A program made the position numbers and the translations under genes. From Kordia jejudonensis (lineage in GTDB: Bacteria; Bacteroidota; Bacteroidia; Flavobacteriales; Flavobacteriaceae), in the NCBI RefSeq assembly GCF_001005315.1, contig NZ_LBMG01000037.1, positions 1 to 64,000 on the forward strand: a DNA stretch of 64,000 nt, in the 5' to 3' direction. This document shows positions 19,209 through 28,717 of the stretch, one piece after another (within the stretch, counting starts at the first letter, position 1; each line of letters starts with the position of its first letter). The notes under the pieces were generated by a model that was given only the letters and a program-made list of their open reading frames with translations, had not been told where the DNA came from and did not search any database.

Positions 19209-20669
19209 ATGAAAAGATTAACATATTTTAAAAACACACTACTTGCTGGTTTGGTAATTGCCATGACCGTAAGTTGTGAACGAGATATATCGGATGATGC
19301 TGTAATAGCAACATTCCCAAACACACCAGACATATTTACTGATGCTCCCGTAGGACTGACAGATCAATTTTTTCAATCATTCAATCCTGCTTTTGGAGCC
19401 AATCCAAATGGTTTTGGTACAGATGACAATGAAGCTTACGAAGGTACTTCTTCTATTCGAATAGATGTGCCAACGCCAAACGATCCAGATGGTAACTTTA
19501 TTGGAGGAATCTTTACAGATCGTGGTGCTGGTAGAGACTTATCTGGTTATGATGCGTTAACGTTTTGGGCAAAAGGCTCACTAACGGCGTCTATAGAAGT
19601 TGGTTTTGGTACTGACTTTGAAACAGATACATATCCAGTTTCAACAATAATAGAATTATCAAGCGGTTGGAAAAAATACGTTATTCCAATGCCTGATCCT
19701 TCTAAATTAGTACAAGAAAGAGGAATGTTTTTATTCTCAGCAGGATCGTTTGATGTGCTAGGAAATGACAACTTTAATGATGCAAGTACATTTGCTGACA
19801 ATCTTGGATATACATTCTGGATAGATGAATTACGATTTGAAAAACTAGGAACGATAGACTTATTATTTCCTTACATACTAAATGGACAAGATCAAGAAAC
19901 TGATATCTTTACAGGATATACACAAACAATTGGCGGCTTAGGCGCAACCTTCAACTTAGGAACGGGTAATAATGTATCAGTAGTTGCAGCGAGACCTTAT
20001 TTTGATTTCTCATCATCAGATACTTCTGTTGCTACAGTAACGTCTACTGGCGATGTAACCGTAATTGGTCCTGGTGTAGCCACAATCACTGGAAGCATAG
20101 GAAATGCACAAGGAAATGGATCGTTACAACTCAATTCGGCTGGTTCATTCGTAAATGCTCCAATTCCAACACAAGCACAAGCTGACGTAATTTCTATATA
20201 CAGCGAATCGTATACAAGTGTTACAGGATTTAATCCTGGAGTTTTTGCAGGTTCAAATACGGAAAGCATCTCAGTACAAGGTTTCGATGGAAACAATCAC
20301 GTTAACTACGAAGGAATCGACTTCATCGGAATTGGATGGGACGGAACCGTAAACGTAACTGGCGAAACAATGGTACACTTAGATGTGCAGTTGACAAGCG
20401 CTCCTGGTTCAGCGTTGGTGATGGAATTAATAGATTTTGGACCAGATGATACTGACAATGGTTTCGGAGACGGATCGGCAGGTGGATTCAATGTCAGTAG
20501 TCAATTAATACAAGGAGAATGGGTAAGTATTGACATTCCTTTAAGTTCCTTCACATTGCCAACTGGTGGTGGTGGAGCAGGTTCTCCAAACTTAGGTAAC
20601 ATAGGCTATATTGTTTTTGTTTCATCAAACGGAGCATCATTTTTAGTCGATAACATATATTTCTATTAA
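19209..20669 (+). CDS. Surface glycan-binding lipoprotein with Ig-like domain
   Basis: A 486-residue lipoprotein (lipobox TVSC, Cys23). Residues about 45-215 form a carbohydrate-binding-like beta-sandwich (LSGYDALTFWAKG, WKKYVIPMPDPSKL, YTFWIDELRFEK). Residues about 265-310 resemble a bacterial Ig-like BIG2 domain (SDTSVATVTSTGDVTVIGPGVATI). Residues about 325-486 match the DVISI...DNIYFY module also present at 11675 and 31992. No catalytic residues are evident, so it is probably a laminarin-binding surface protein, the second of three or four such proteins in the locus. It lies between the barrel-linked glycosidase and a GH16 in one operon. Confidence 0.75.
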   Translation: MKRLTYFKNTLLAGLVIAMTVSCERDISDDAVIATFPNTPDIFTDAPVGLTDQFFQSFNPAFGANPNGFGTDDNEAYEGTSSIRIDVPTPNDPDGNFIGGIFTDRGAGRDLSGYDALTFWAKGSLTASIEVGFGTDFETDTYPVSTIIELSSGWKKYVIPMPDPSKLVQERGMFLFSAGSFDVLGNDNFNDASTFADNLGYTFWIDELRFEKLGTIDLLFPYILNGQDQETDIFTGYTQTIGGLGATFNLGTGNNVSVVAARPYFDFSSSDTSVATVTSTGDVTVIGPGVATITGSIGNAQGNGSLQLNSAGSFVNAPIPTQAQADVISIYSESYTSVTGFNPGVFAGSNTESISVQGFDGNNHVNYEGIDFIGIGWDGTVNVTGETMVHLDVQLTSAPGSALVMELIDFGPDDTDNGFGDGSAGGFNVSSQLIQGEWVSIDIPLSSFTLPTGGGGAGSPNLGNIGYIVFVSSNGASFLVDNIYFY

Positions 20670-20689
20670 GAATTCATAACATTTTAAAT

Positions 20690-21529
20690 ATGAAAAAAAT
20701 AATAAAAAATAGTATTCTAGCATTAACAATCATATCAAGCACTGTTTTTGTTAGTTGCGATGCGGATGAAACCCAAACAGTTGCGACACTAAACAATTTG
20801 GTAATGGCAGATGAGTTTGATGTGGACGGCGCACCAAATTCAAGTTTATGGACCTATGATTTAGGAGATGGAACACAACAAGGATTGCCTCCAGGTTGGG
20901 GAAACAATGAATTGCAAGTGTATACAAACAATGCTGAAAATGTAGAAGTTCAAAATGGACTTTTAGTCATCACTGCCAGAGAAGGAAATTCAGGCGGTTA
21001 CACATCAGCCAGAATAAAAACACAAGGATTATTTGAACAGCAATACGGTCGTTTTGAAGCACGAATCCGTTTGCCGCAAGGAAAAGGATTATGGCCAGCA
21101 TTTTGGTTATTAGGAAGTGATTGTGATCAAAATCCTTGGCCAGCATGTGGCGAAATTGATGTCATGGAGTATTTAGGAAACAAACCTACCGTGGTTTTCG
21201 GTAGTGTACACGGACCTAACTATTCAGGCGGCGATTCTATCTCAAAAGAATACGAACTAACTGACGACAGATTCGATACAGATTTTCATGTCTTTGGTAT
21301 CGAATGGAGTCCAGGTCGAATTAATTACTATGTAGATGATGTATTATACCAATCTATAACACCAGAAACCATTGCAGAAGAAACCAATGGAGAAGGTACT
21401 TGGGTATTTGATAACTCTTTCTACATTATCTTAAATGTTGCAGTTGGTGGTAACTTACCTGGCTTTCCAGATGCAAATACGACCTTTCCACAAAGAATGT
21501 TTGTTGACTACGTAAGAGTTTATAACTAA
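20690..21529 (+). CDS. GH16 endo-beta-1,3-glucanase (laminarinase) lipoprotein
   Basis: A compact GH16 enzyme of 279 residues, nearly all catalytic domain. Lipobox VSC lies at Cys23. The catalytic strand is CGEIDVMEYLG with Glu155 as nucleophile, Asp157 and Glu160 as acid/base. Other laminarinase landmarks are ADEFDVDGAPNSSLWTYDLG, YTSARIKTQGLF, GRFEARIRLPQGKGLWPAFWLLG and the closing FVDYVRVYN. It hydrolyses internal beta-1,3 bonds of laminarin to release oligosaccharides for SusCD. It is a paralog of the larger GH16 at 13772 but without accessory domains, so the two may differ in preference for soluble or insoluble glucan. It sits in the second operon, 13 bases before the PKD lipoprotein. 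Confidence 0.92.
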   Translation: MKKIIKNSILALTIISSTVFVSCDADETQTVATLNNLVMADEFDVDGAPNSSLWTYDLGDGTQQGLPPGWGNNELQVYTNNAENVEVQNGLLVITAREGNSGGYTSARIKTQGLFEQQYGRFEARIRLPQGKGLWPAFWLLGSDCDQNPWPACGEIDVMEYLGNKPTVVFGSVHGPNYSGGDSISKEYELTDDRFDTDFHVFGIEWSPGRINYYVDDVLYQSITPETIAEETNGEGTWVFDNSFYIILNVAVGGNLPGFPDANTTFPQRMFVDYVRVYN

Positions 21530-21542
21530 AAAACACAAAAAC

Positions 21543-22373
21543 ATGAAATTTTTAAAACATACCATAAGCCTACTTTCTCTAGTAGTATTCTCGTTCACGA
21601 TGTTTACCTCTTGTGAAGATGAAAATGAAAGTGGCGTAACACTCGTAGGCTTGGAAGCCAAATTTGTAAAAGAAATAGATTCCAAAACAATTTCGTTTAT
21701 CAATGTTTCTAATGAAGCAACGTCGTATGCTTGGAATCTTGGAGATGGTACAACTTCTACATTCACAAATCCTGTACACCGTTATGATAATGGTACGTAC
21801 ACGGTAAGCCTAACAGCATTCAACGACAAAGGGCAATCGAGTACGTATGAAGAAACAATTGTAATTGATGGCTGTAATGATGAAGTCGATGAAAATACTG
21901 ATCCAGCAAATGGCGATTTAAACTGGACTTTCTTAAACGAATCTACCTTTGATGCGTTTGGAAACATTGGTGGAGCCGTAGTGGCAAACCCAGTACTCGA
22001 TGCTGTAAACAGTAGCTGTAATGTACAAGTCTATGAAAAAACAAACGGTTGTGAAACATGGTCTGGAGTAGGAGTTGAATTGGCAACACCACTAGATTTT
22101 TCAACAATCACAAACAAAACATTCAAAATGAAAGTCCTAGCACAAACACAAATTACAGATGTGACGCTACGACTCGAATTTATGCCTTTCCCAAATGTAA
22201 ATCCTTTCCAAGAAAGAATTGCAAGCATTACCCAGGTTGGAGAATGGCAAGAACTTAGTTTCGATTTTACAAATGTTGCATCGGGAACCTTTAAAAGTGT
22301 CATCATATACTTTGAAAGAAATGCTCCATGTGACGGTGATATCTATTATTTTGATGATCTCACTCAAGAATAA
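21543..22373 (+). CDS. PKD-domain surface lipoprotein, likely glucan-binding
   Basis: A 276-residue lipoprotein with lipobox FTSC (Cys24). A PKD domain occupies about 35-110 (SYAWNLGDGTTSTFTNPVHRYDNGTYTVSLTAFN). Residues about 120-276 form a carbohydrate-binding-like beta-sandwich (TFKMKVLAQTQITDVTLRLEF, VGEWQELSFDFTN, IYYFDDLTQE). PKD-plus-sandwich lipoproteins of this size occur in flavobacterial laminarin loci beside GH16 genes. No enzyme motif is present. It is followed at 22433 by the phosphorylase gene in the same direction, with a 59-base gap and no terminator. Confidence 0.75.
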   Translation: MKFLKHTISLLSLVVFSFTMFTSCEDENESGVTLVGLEAKFVKEIDSKTISFINVSNEATSYAWNLGDGTTSTFTNPVHRYDNGTYTVSLTAFNDKGQSSTYEETIVIDGCNDEVDENTDPANGDLNWTFLNESTFDAFGNIGGAVVANPVLDAVNSSCNVQVYEKTNGCETWSGVGVELATPLDFSTITNKTFKMKVLAQTQITDVTLRLEFMPFPNVNPFQERIASITQVGEWQELSFDFTNVASGTFKSVIIYFERNAPCDGDIYYFDDLTQE

Positions 22374-22432
22374 AATTTGAACTATACATTAAAAATTCCC
22401 CTAGTTCTCTAGAAGTAAAATATTGACTTGTA

Positions 22433-25400
22433 ATGATTAAAGAAAATAATAGCTTAGATCAAGATATCCTATCAAATATGTCTCAAATAGAAACCGTTAA
22501 CATACAAAACGAAAGTTTTTACAAAATTTCAAACAGCGATACCATAAGACCATTTTTTATGAGTATCGTAAGTGATTCCAATCATTGGATGTTCATCTCC
22601 AGTAATGGTGGATTGTCGGCTGGACGTAAAAATTCAGAATACTCACTTTTCCCATATTACACAGATGATAAAATCACCGAATCCGCAGAAATCACTGGAA
22701 GCAAATCTATATTTCAAGTTACTAAAAATAACAAATTACAACTCTGGGAACCATTTTCAGAACGCTACGAAGGAATGTATAAAGTAACACGAAATCTTTA
22801 CAAAAATAATTATGGTAATAAAGTAATGTTCGAAGAGATCAATCATGATTTAGAACTTACATTTCGCTACCAATGGAATTCTAGTGATCAGTATGGTTTT
22901 GTAAAACATTCATATTTAGTCAATAACGCTGAAGAAAATGTACATGTTTCCATTCTTGATGGAATTCAAAACATCTTACCCTATGGAGTTGGTTCTGATT
23001 TGCAAAACGCAAGTAGCAATCTAGTAGATGCATACAAGCGAAACGAATTAGAAGAAAAAACAGGATTAGGAATCTATGCGCTTAGCGCGATTATTGTTGA
23101 CAAAGCCGAACCAAGTGAAGCTCTAAAAGCTAATGTAGTTTGGTCAGTAGGATTTGACAATGCTACCTATTTACTATCATCATTACAACTGCGCGCATTC
23201 CGCAAGCGACATCCAATTCAGCAAGAAACTGATGTAAAAGCGGAAAAAGGTGCTTACTTTATCAACGCAGATGTAATCTTAAAAGCTTCTGAAGAAAAAA
23301 CATGGATGACAATTGCCAATGTAAACCAAGATCATGGAGACATTGCAAAATTGTCACATCAAATACAAAACGAAGCTGACTTAGCAGAAAAAGTACAACA
23401 AACAATTGATGTTGGAACAGAACGTTTAGTAGCTTTAAATGCGGCTTCTGATGCGTTGCAACTATCGGCAGACAAGTTTAGAGATACACGTCACTTTGCT
23501 AACACGCTGTTCAATATCATGCGTGGAGGAATCTTTGATGACAACTATCAAGTTGAAAAGTGGGATTTTAAAGATTACATCACAAAAGCAAACAAAAAAG
23601 TAGCTAGAACTTCTGAAGATGTCATCGCAGCATTACCAGATGTATTTACAATAAATGAACTAAAGGAAACGGCATACGAAAGTCAAGACAAAAACTTTAG
23701 ACGTTTATGTTTAGAATACATGCCATTAAAATTTAGCCGTCGTCACGGAGATCCAAGTCGTCCTTGGAACAAATTTTCAATCAACACGAGAAGTGAAGTT
23801 GACGGTTCAAAAATACTTGATTACGAAGGAAACTGGCGTGATATCTTTCAAAACTGGGAAGCATTAGCACACTCATATCCCGAATTTATCGAAAACATGA
23901 TTCATAAATTCTTAAACGCTACCACATTTGATGGGTACAATCCATATCGTGTCACAAAAGGTGGTTTCGATTGGGAAACTATTGAACCAGACGATCCTTG
24001 GTCGTACATTGGCTATTGGGGAGATCATCAAATTATATACTTGCAGAAATTCTTAGAGATCATTGAAAATCACAAACCAGGAAAACTGGAAAGTTTCTTT
24101 AACAAAGATCTATTTGTATATGCAAACGTACCGTACAGAATAAAAGCATATCAATATTTACTAAAAAATCCAAAAGATACCATTGAATTTGACGAAGATT
24201 CAGATCATGAAATTCGTCAAGAAAGAGAAAAACTAGGTGCCGATGGTGCGTTACTTCGTGATGAAAACAGATTCATTGTCAAAGTAAATTTTGTAGAAAA
24301 AATACTGGCAACAACACTGGCAAAACTTTCTAACTTTATTCCTGAAGGTGGAATTTGGATGAATACACAACGTCCAGAGTGGAATGACGCCAACAACGCA
24401 TTAGTAGGAAACGGAGTCTCAATGGTAACACTATACTATTTAAGACGTTTCTTGAAATTTTTCAGTGGAGTATTTGCCAATTCAAAAACAGAAACGGTAG
24501 AAGTTTCAAAAGAACTTGCAGAATTCTTCCATAAAATCGCAAACACATTCTCAACACACAAAGGCTTACTTGCTGGTAAAATAAACGATACCGCAAGAAG
24601 ACAAGTACTTGATGGTTTAGGAATTGCAGGAAGCGATTACCGAATGAAAATCTATAACAATGCATTTTCAGGACGAAAAATAGCACTTAATATTAGTGAA
24701 ATTAAAGAATTTGTTGAAACAAGTTTACAATACTTAGAACACGCTATTGAAGCGAACAAGCGAGAAGATAAACTTTACCACGCATACAACTTAATGACTG
24801 TGGAAGACAACGGCGATGTGTCCATATCATATCTCAACGAAATGTTAGAAGGACAAGTAGCAGTATTAAGTTCAGGATACATATCTTCACAAGAAGCAGT
24901 ATCAGTACTCGATGGACTAAAAAACAGTAAACTATTCCGACCAGATCAGTATAGTTACTTGCTCTATCCAAACAAAGAACTCAAAGGATTTATTGAGCGT
25001 AACTCCATTCCAGAAGAAGCAGTTGCAAAATCAAACCTATTGCAACAATTGCTAAATGATCACAACGGAAGTATAATTACTAAAGACATCAATGGCGATT
25101 ATCATTTCAATGGAAACTTTAAAAATGCAGGCGATTTAAGTGAAGCGCTAAATGCATTGCAAAACACAGCTTACGGATCATTAGTAACTACAGATGCCGC
25201 CTATGTATTAGAGGTATTTGAAGACGTATTCAATCACAAAGAATTTACAGGTCGTTCAGGAACATTCTACGGATATGAAGGATTAGGATCTATCTACTGG
25301 CATATGGTTTCAAAACTGCAATTAGCTGTATTTGAATGCTGTATCAAAGCCATTCGTGAAGAGGCAAGCGCAGAAATTGTTGGTCGATTATTAGAACACT

Positions 25401-25897
25401 ACTACGAAATTAATGAAGGTATCGGTGTGCACAAATCGCCATCACTCTATGGAGCATTTCCAACTGATCCGTATTCGCATACACCAGCAGGAAAAGGCGC
25501 GCAACAGCCAGGAATGACAGGACAAGTAAAAGAAGACATTCTAAGTCGTTTTGGCGAACTAGGTGTTTTTGTATCACAAGGCGAACTCTACTTTGATCCA
25601 TGTATGTTACGTAAAGATGAATTTTTACAAAAAGACAGTACGTTTAACTATATAAATATTGCAAAAGAGAAAAAACAACTTCCAATAACCAAAGGATCGT
25701 TGTGTTTTACCTACTGCCAAGTACCAGTAGTATATACCATTGCTGATGCATATGGACTCACAGTTCATTTCAGTGACGGATCATCAAAGGCATTTGATAA
25801 CTTACGTTTAGATGCGAGCACAAGCCAGCAAGTATTTAATCGTGCAGGGAAAGTAACACAAATAAATGTGCATATCAAAAAAAGTCATTTAAAGTAA
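22433..25897 (+). CDS. GH149-type beta-1,3-glucan phosphorylase, cytosolic
   Basis: A 1154-residue protein without signal peptide. Its size and sequence style match the GH149 phosphorylases (beta-1,3-oligoglucan phosphorylases related to GH94), including RVTKGGFDWETIEPDDPWSY, YWGDHQIIYLQKFLE, EGGIWMNTQRPEWNDANNAL and GRSGTFYGYEGLGSIYWHM. The reaction would be phosphorolysis of beta-1,3-glucan oligosaccharides to alpha-glucose 1-phosphate and a shortened chain, which avoids one ATP per glucose. The N-terminal half is the beta-sandwich of these enzymes; the alpha/alpha catalytic barrel is roughly 430-1000. It lies between surface lipoproteins and GH17/GH30 genes. A second Met at residue 15 is a possible start. 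Family identity is from memory of motifs. Confidence 0.8.
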   Translation: MIKENNSLDQDILSNMSQIETVNIQNESFYKISNSDTIRPFFMSIVSDSNHWMFISSNGGLSAGRKNSEYSLFPYYTDDKITESAEITGSKSIFQVTKNNKLQLWEPFSERYEGMYKVTRNLYKNNYGNKVMFEEINHDLELTFRYQWNSSDQYGFVKHSYLVNNAEENVHVSILDGIQNILPYGVGSDLQNASSNLVDAYKRNELEEKTGLGIYALSAIIVDKAEPSEALKANVVWSVGFDNATYLLSSLQLRAFRKRHPIQQETDVKAEKGAYFINADVILKASEEKTWMTIANVNQDHGDIAKLSHQIQNEADLAEKVQQTIDVGTERLVALNAASDALQLSADKFRDTRHFANTLFNIMRGGIFDDNYQVEKWDFKDYITKANKKVARTSEDVIAALPDVFTINELKETAYESQDKNFRRLCLEYMPLKFSRRHGDPSRPWNKFSINTRSEVDGSKILDYEGNWRDIFQNWEALAHSYPEFIENMIHKFLNATTFDGYNPYRVTKGGFDWETIEPDDPWSYIGYWGDHQIIYLQKFLEIIENHKPGKLESFFNKDLFVYANVPYRIKAYQYLLKNPKDTIEFDEDSDHEIRQEREKLGADGALLRDENRFIVKVNFVEKILATTLAKLSNFIPEGGIWMNTQRPEWNDANNALVGNGVSMVTLYYLRRFLKFFSGVFANSKTETVEVSKELAEFFHKIANTFSTHKGLLAGKINDTARRQVLDGLGIAGSDYRMKIYNNAFSGRKIALNISEIKEFVETSLQYLEHAIEANKREDKLYHAYNLMTVEDNGDVSISYLNEMLEGQVAVLSSGYISSQEAVSVLDGLKNSKLFRPDQYSYLLYPNKELKGFIERNSIPEEAVAKSNLLQQLLNDHNGSIITKDINGDYHFNGNFKNAGDLSEALNALQNTAYGSLVTTDAAYVLEVFEDVFNHKEFTGRSGTFYGYEGLGSIYWHMVSKLQLAVFECCIKAIREEASAEIVGRLLEHYYEINEGIGVHKSPSLYGAFPTDPYSHTPAGKGAQQPGMTGQVKEDILSRFGELGVFVSQGELYFDPCMLRKDEFLQKDSTFNYINIAKEKKQLPITKGSLCFTYCQVPVVYTIADAYGLTVHFSDGSSKAFDNLRLDASTSQQVFNRAGKVTQINVHIKKSHLK

Positions 25898-25912
25898 AAA
25901 AGAGAAACAATC

Positions 25913-27202
25913 ATGAGAACATTAAGGAACATATCTATATTTCTATTGGTAACGCTCTTCATAATGTCTTGTGAAAATTCACAAAAAAAGAAGGCATCGC
26001 CAGAACCATTAACACAAAAACAAGTGACAGCTAAAGATATATTAGGAAATAACAACTATTTGGCAATCTCATACGGAGGTTATAGAGACTCATTGCGAGA
26101 AATACAACCGACAATTGAAGAGTTAAAAGAAGATATGAAGATTCTCCATGCGATGGATATCCGAATTTTGCGTACATACAATGTACAACTGCCACATGCA
26201 ACTAACGTTTTAAAAGCGATCAGGGAACTGAAAAACGAAGACAAAAATTTTGAGATGTATGTCATGTTAGGTGCGTGGATTGATTGTAAAAATGCTTGGA
26301 CAAACCAAGTACCCGATCACAATCAGGAAAGCGAACAAAATGCAGGAGAAATTGAACGCGCTGTCGCATTGGCGAATCAATTTGAAGACATTGTAAAAGT
26401 AATTGCCGTTGGTAACGAAGCTATGGTCAAATGGGCAGCGAGCTACTACGTACAACCAGGTGTAATTCTAAAATGGGTAACTCATTTGCAAAATCTTAAA
26501 AAAGAAGGAAAACTGCCAAAAGACTTGTGGGTTACAAGTTCCGATAACTTTGCTTCTTGGGGCGGAGGCGATAGTTTATATCATGTAGAAGATTTAAATA
26601 AATTGATCAAAGCGGTAGATTTTATTTCCATGCATACCTATCCAATGCATGACACACATTACCATCCAATATTTTGGGGAATTGAAGAAAATTCAAAAAA
26701 ATCAAGTCTCGAAAAAATTGACGATGCGATGTTAAGAGCCAAAAAATATGCCATCTCTCAATATGATAGTGTGTACAATTACATGACAAGTTTGGGTGTA
26801 AAAAAACCAATTCACATCGGAGAAACAGGTTGGGCTTCCTATTCAAACGGACATTACGGAAATAACGGAAGTAAAGCCACAGACGAATATAAAGAAGCCA
26901 TCTATTACAATCACATGCGTCAATGGACTAAAGAAGCCAACATGTCGTGTTTCTACTTTGAAGCCTTTGATGAAATCTGGAAAGATGCACGAAATCCTGG
27001 CGGTTCAGAAAATCACTTTGGACTATTTACCATCGATGGAAAAGCAAAATATGCACTTTGGGACTTAGTAGATAAAGGTGTATTTAAAGGACTTACCAGA
27101 AGTGGAAACCCAATCACAAAAACATACAATGGTAACAAAGATTCGTTGTTACTAGAAGTACAATTACCACCAGTAAAAGCCAAATTAGCTGTAAATCACT
27201 AA
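25913..27202 (+). CDS. GH17 family beta-1,3-glucan-active lipoprotein
   Basis: A 429-residue exported enzyme with lipobox MSC (Cys20). The TIM-barrel matches GH17: acid/base Glu169 in AVGNEAMVKW and nucleophile Glu304 in HIGETGWAS, plus DIRILRTYNV and FISMHTYPMHD. GH17 enzymes cleave beta-1,3-glucan or transfer glucanosyl units. Position between the phosphorylase and GH30 supports trimming of laminarin oligosaccharides at the outer membrane or in the periplasm. It is distantly related to the two signal-less GH17 genes at 30174 and 31096, so the locus has one exported and two cytosolic members. Six bases separate it from GH30. Confidence 0.88.
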   Translation: MRTLRNISIFLLVTLFIMSCENSQKKKASPEPLTQKQVTAKDILGNNNYLAISYGGYRDSLREIQPTIEELKEDMKILHAMDIRILRTYNVQLPHATNVLKAIRELKNEDKNFEMYVMLGAWIDCKNAWTNQVPDHNQESEQNAGEIERAVALANQFEDIVKVIAVGNEAMVKWAASYYVQPGVILKWVTHLQNLKKEGKLPKDLWVTSSDNFASWGGGDSLYHVEDLNKLIKAVDFISMHTYPMHDTHYHPIFWGIEENSKKSSLEKIDDAMLRAKKYAISQYDSVYNYMTSLGVKKPIHIGETGWASYSNGHYGNNGSKATDEYKEAIYYNHMRQWTKEANMSCFYFEAFDEIWKDARNPGGSENHFGLFTIDGKAKYALWDLVDKGVFKGLTRSGNPITKTYNGNKDSLLLEVQLPPVKAKLAVNH

Positions 27203-27208
27203 TCAATT

Positions 27209-28705
27209 ATGAAAAACGTAAAAACATACAGTTTGATAATAATTCTTACCATGATCATAGCGTGTAAAGAAGAAGCTAAAACACTTGAATTAGAAGTGCA
27301 AGTCTTTGAAACGTCTGAAAGCGGAAACAAATTGACACCAATCACTGAATTTACACAAGCAGAAAAAACGACTGAAATTGTATTAACACCTTCAAAACAA
27401 TACCAAACAATCACTGGTTTTGGAGGTTCATTTACAGAATCATCAGCATATTTACTAAACAAACTAAGTCCAGAAAACAGAAACAAAATAATTCAAGCAT
27501 ACTTTGGAAATGAAGGTGCACGCTATTCACTAACGCGTACACACATTAGCTCATGCGACTTTTCATTAACCAACTACACATACGCACCCGTTGCAGATGA
27601 TATGACGTTGGAAAACTTCTCAATAAAAGAAGACAAAGACGACTTAATTCCAATGATAAAAGATGCAATGAAAGCTTCCGAAGATGGATTTAAAATCATT
27701 GCCTCACCTTGGACGGCACCGCCATGGATGAAAGACAATAAAGAATGGGTTGGTGGTAAACTATTGCCAAAATACAATGATACCTATTCGTTATTTTTCT
27801 CAAAATACCTAGATGCGTACAAAGCAGAAGGAATTGATATTTGGGGAATCACCGTTGTAAACGAACCACATGGTAACGGAAACAACTGGGAAAGCATGCA
27901 TTTTACGCCAAAAGAAATGACAAACTTGGTTCAAAACCATTTAGGACCAAAACTAGAAGCAGATGGTAAAGGAGATGTCAAAATCTTAGGATACGATCAA
28001 AATCGTGCAGGAATAAAAGAATGGGTTGACGAAATGTACAAAGATGAAGCCTCATCAAAATACTATGACGGAATTGCTATTCATTGGTATGAAAGTACCT
28101 ATGATTTTTTCCCAGAAGCATTACAATACGGACACAACAAAGCGCCAGACAAATACCTCATTGAAACGGAAGGTTGTATAGACTCACAAGTGCCAGTTTG
28201 GAAAGACGATGCTTGGTACTGGAAAAAAGAAGCCACCGATTGGGGCTGGGATTGGGCACCAGAAGATCAAAAATACTTACATCCAAAATACGCACCTGTC
28301 AATCGGTATGCGCGCGACATCATCGGATGCCTAAACAATTGGGTTGATGGTTGGGTAGATTGGAATATGGTACTAGACAGACAAGGTGGACCAAACTGGT
28401 TCAAAAATTGGTGCGTGGCGCCTGTAATTGTCGATCCTGATGCAGATGAAGTATACATGACACCATTATACTATACCATGGCGCATTTTAGCAAGTACAT
28501 TCGTCCAGAAGCAAAAATAATAGATGCTAAAAATACAGACAAAGATTTAATGGTTGCAGCCGCAGAAAACCCAGATGGAAGTATTGCCGTAGTCGTATTT
28601 AATGAAGGAAAAACAGAAAAACATTTCTCCTTAAAACTTGGAGATAAAACCAAAAACATATCGATTAATCCACAAGCGATTCAAACGATTGTACTAACCA
28701 ACTAA
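27209..28705 (+). CDS. GH30 family beta-glucosidase/beta-1,6-glucanase lipoprotein
   Basis: A 498-residue lipoprotein (lipobox IIAC, Cys19) with the full GH30 layout: TITGFGGSFTESSAYLL, ASPWTAPPWMKDN, acid/base Glu219 in VVNEPHG, nucleophile candidate Glu321 in LIETEGC, WNMVLDRQGGPNW and a C-terminal beta-sandwich with TPLYYTMAHFSKYIRP. In laminarin loci GH30 enzymes remove the beta-1,6-linked glucose branches, which block GH16, GH17 and phosphorylase. The exact linkage is inferred from the locus. It is followed 12 bases later by the MFS transporter gene. Confidence 0.9.
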   Translation: MKNVKTYSLIIILTMIIACKEEAKTLELEVQVFETSESGNKLTPITEFTQAEKTTEIVLTPSKQYQTITGFGGSFTESSAYLLNKLSPENRNKIIQAYFGNEGARYSLTRTHISSCDFSLTNYTYAPVADDMTLENFSIKEDKDDLIPMIKDAMKASEDGFKIIASPWTAPPWMKDNKEWVGGKLLPKYNDTYSLFFSKYLDAYKAEGIDIWGITVVNEPHGNGNNWESMHFTPKEMTNLVQNHLGPKLEADGKGDVKILGYDQNRAGIKEWVDEMYKDEASSKYYDGIAIHWYESTYDFFPEALQYGHNKAPDKYLIETEGCIDSQVPVWKDDAWYWKKEATDWGWDWAPEDQKYLHPKYAPVNRYARDIIGCLNNWVDGWVDWNMVLDRQGGPNWFKNWCVAPVIVDPDADEVYMTPLYYTMAHFSKYIRPEAKIIDAKNTDKDLMVAAAENPDGSIAVVVFNEGKTEKHFSLKLGDKTKNISINPQAIQTIVLTN

Positions 28706-28717
28706 AATATATTACCT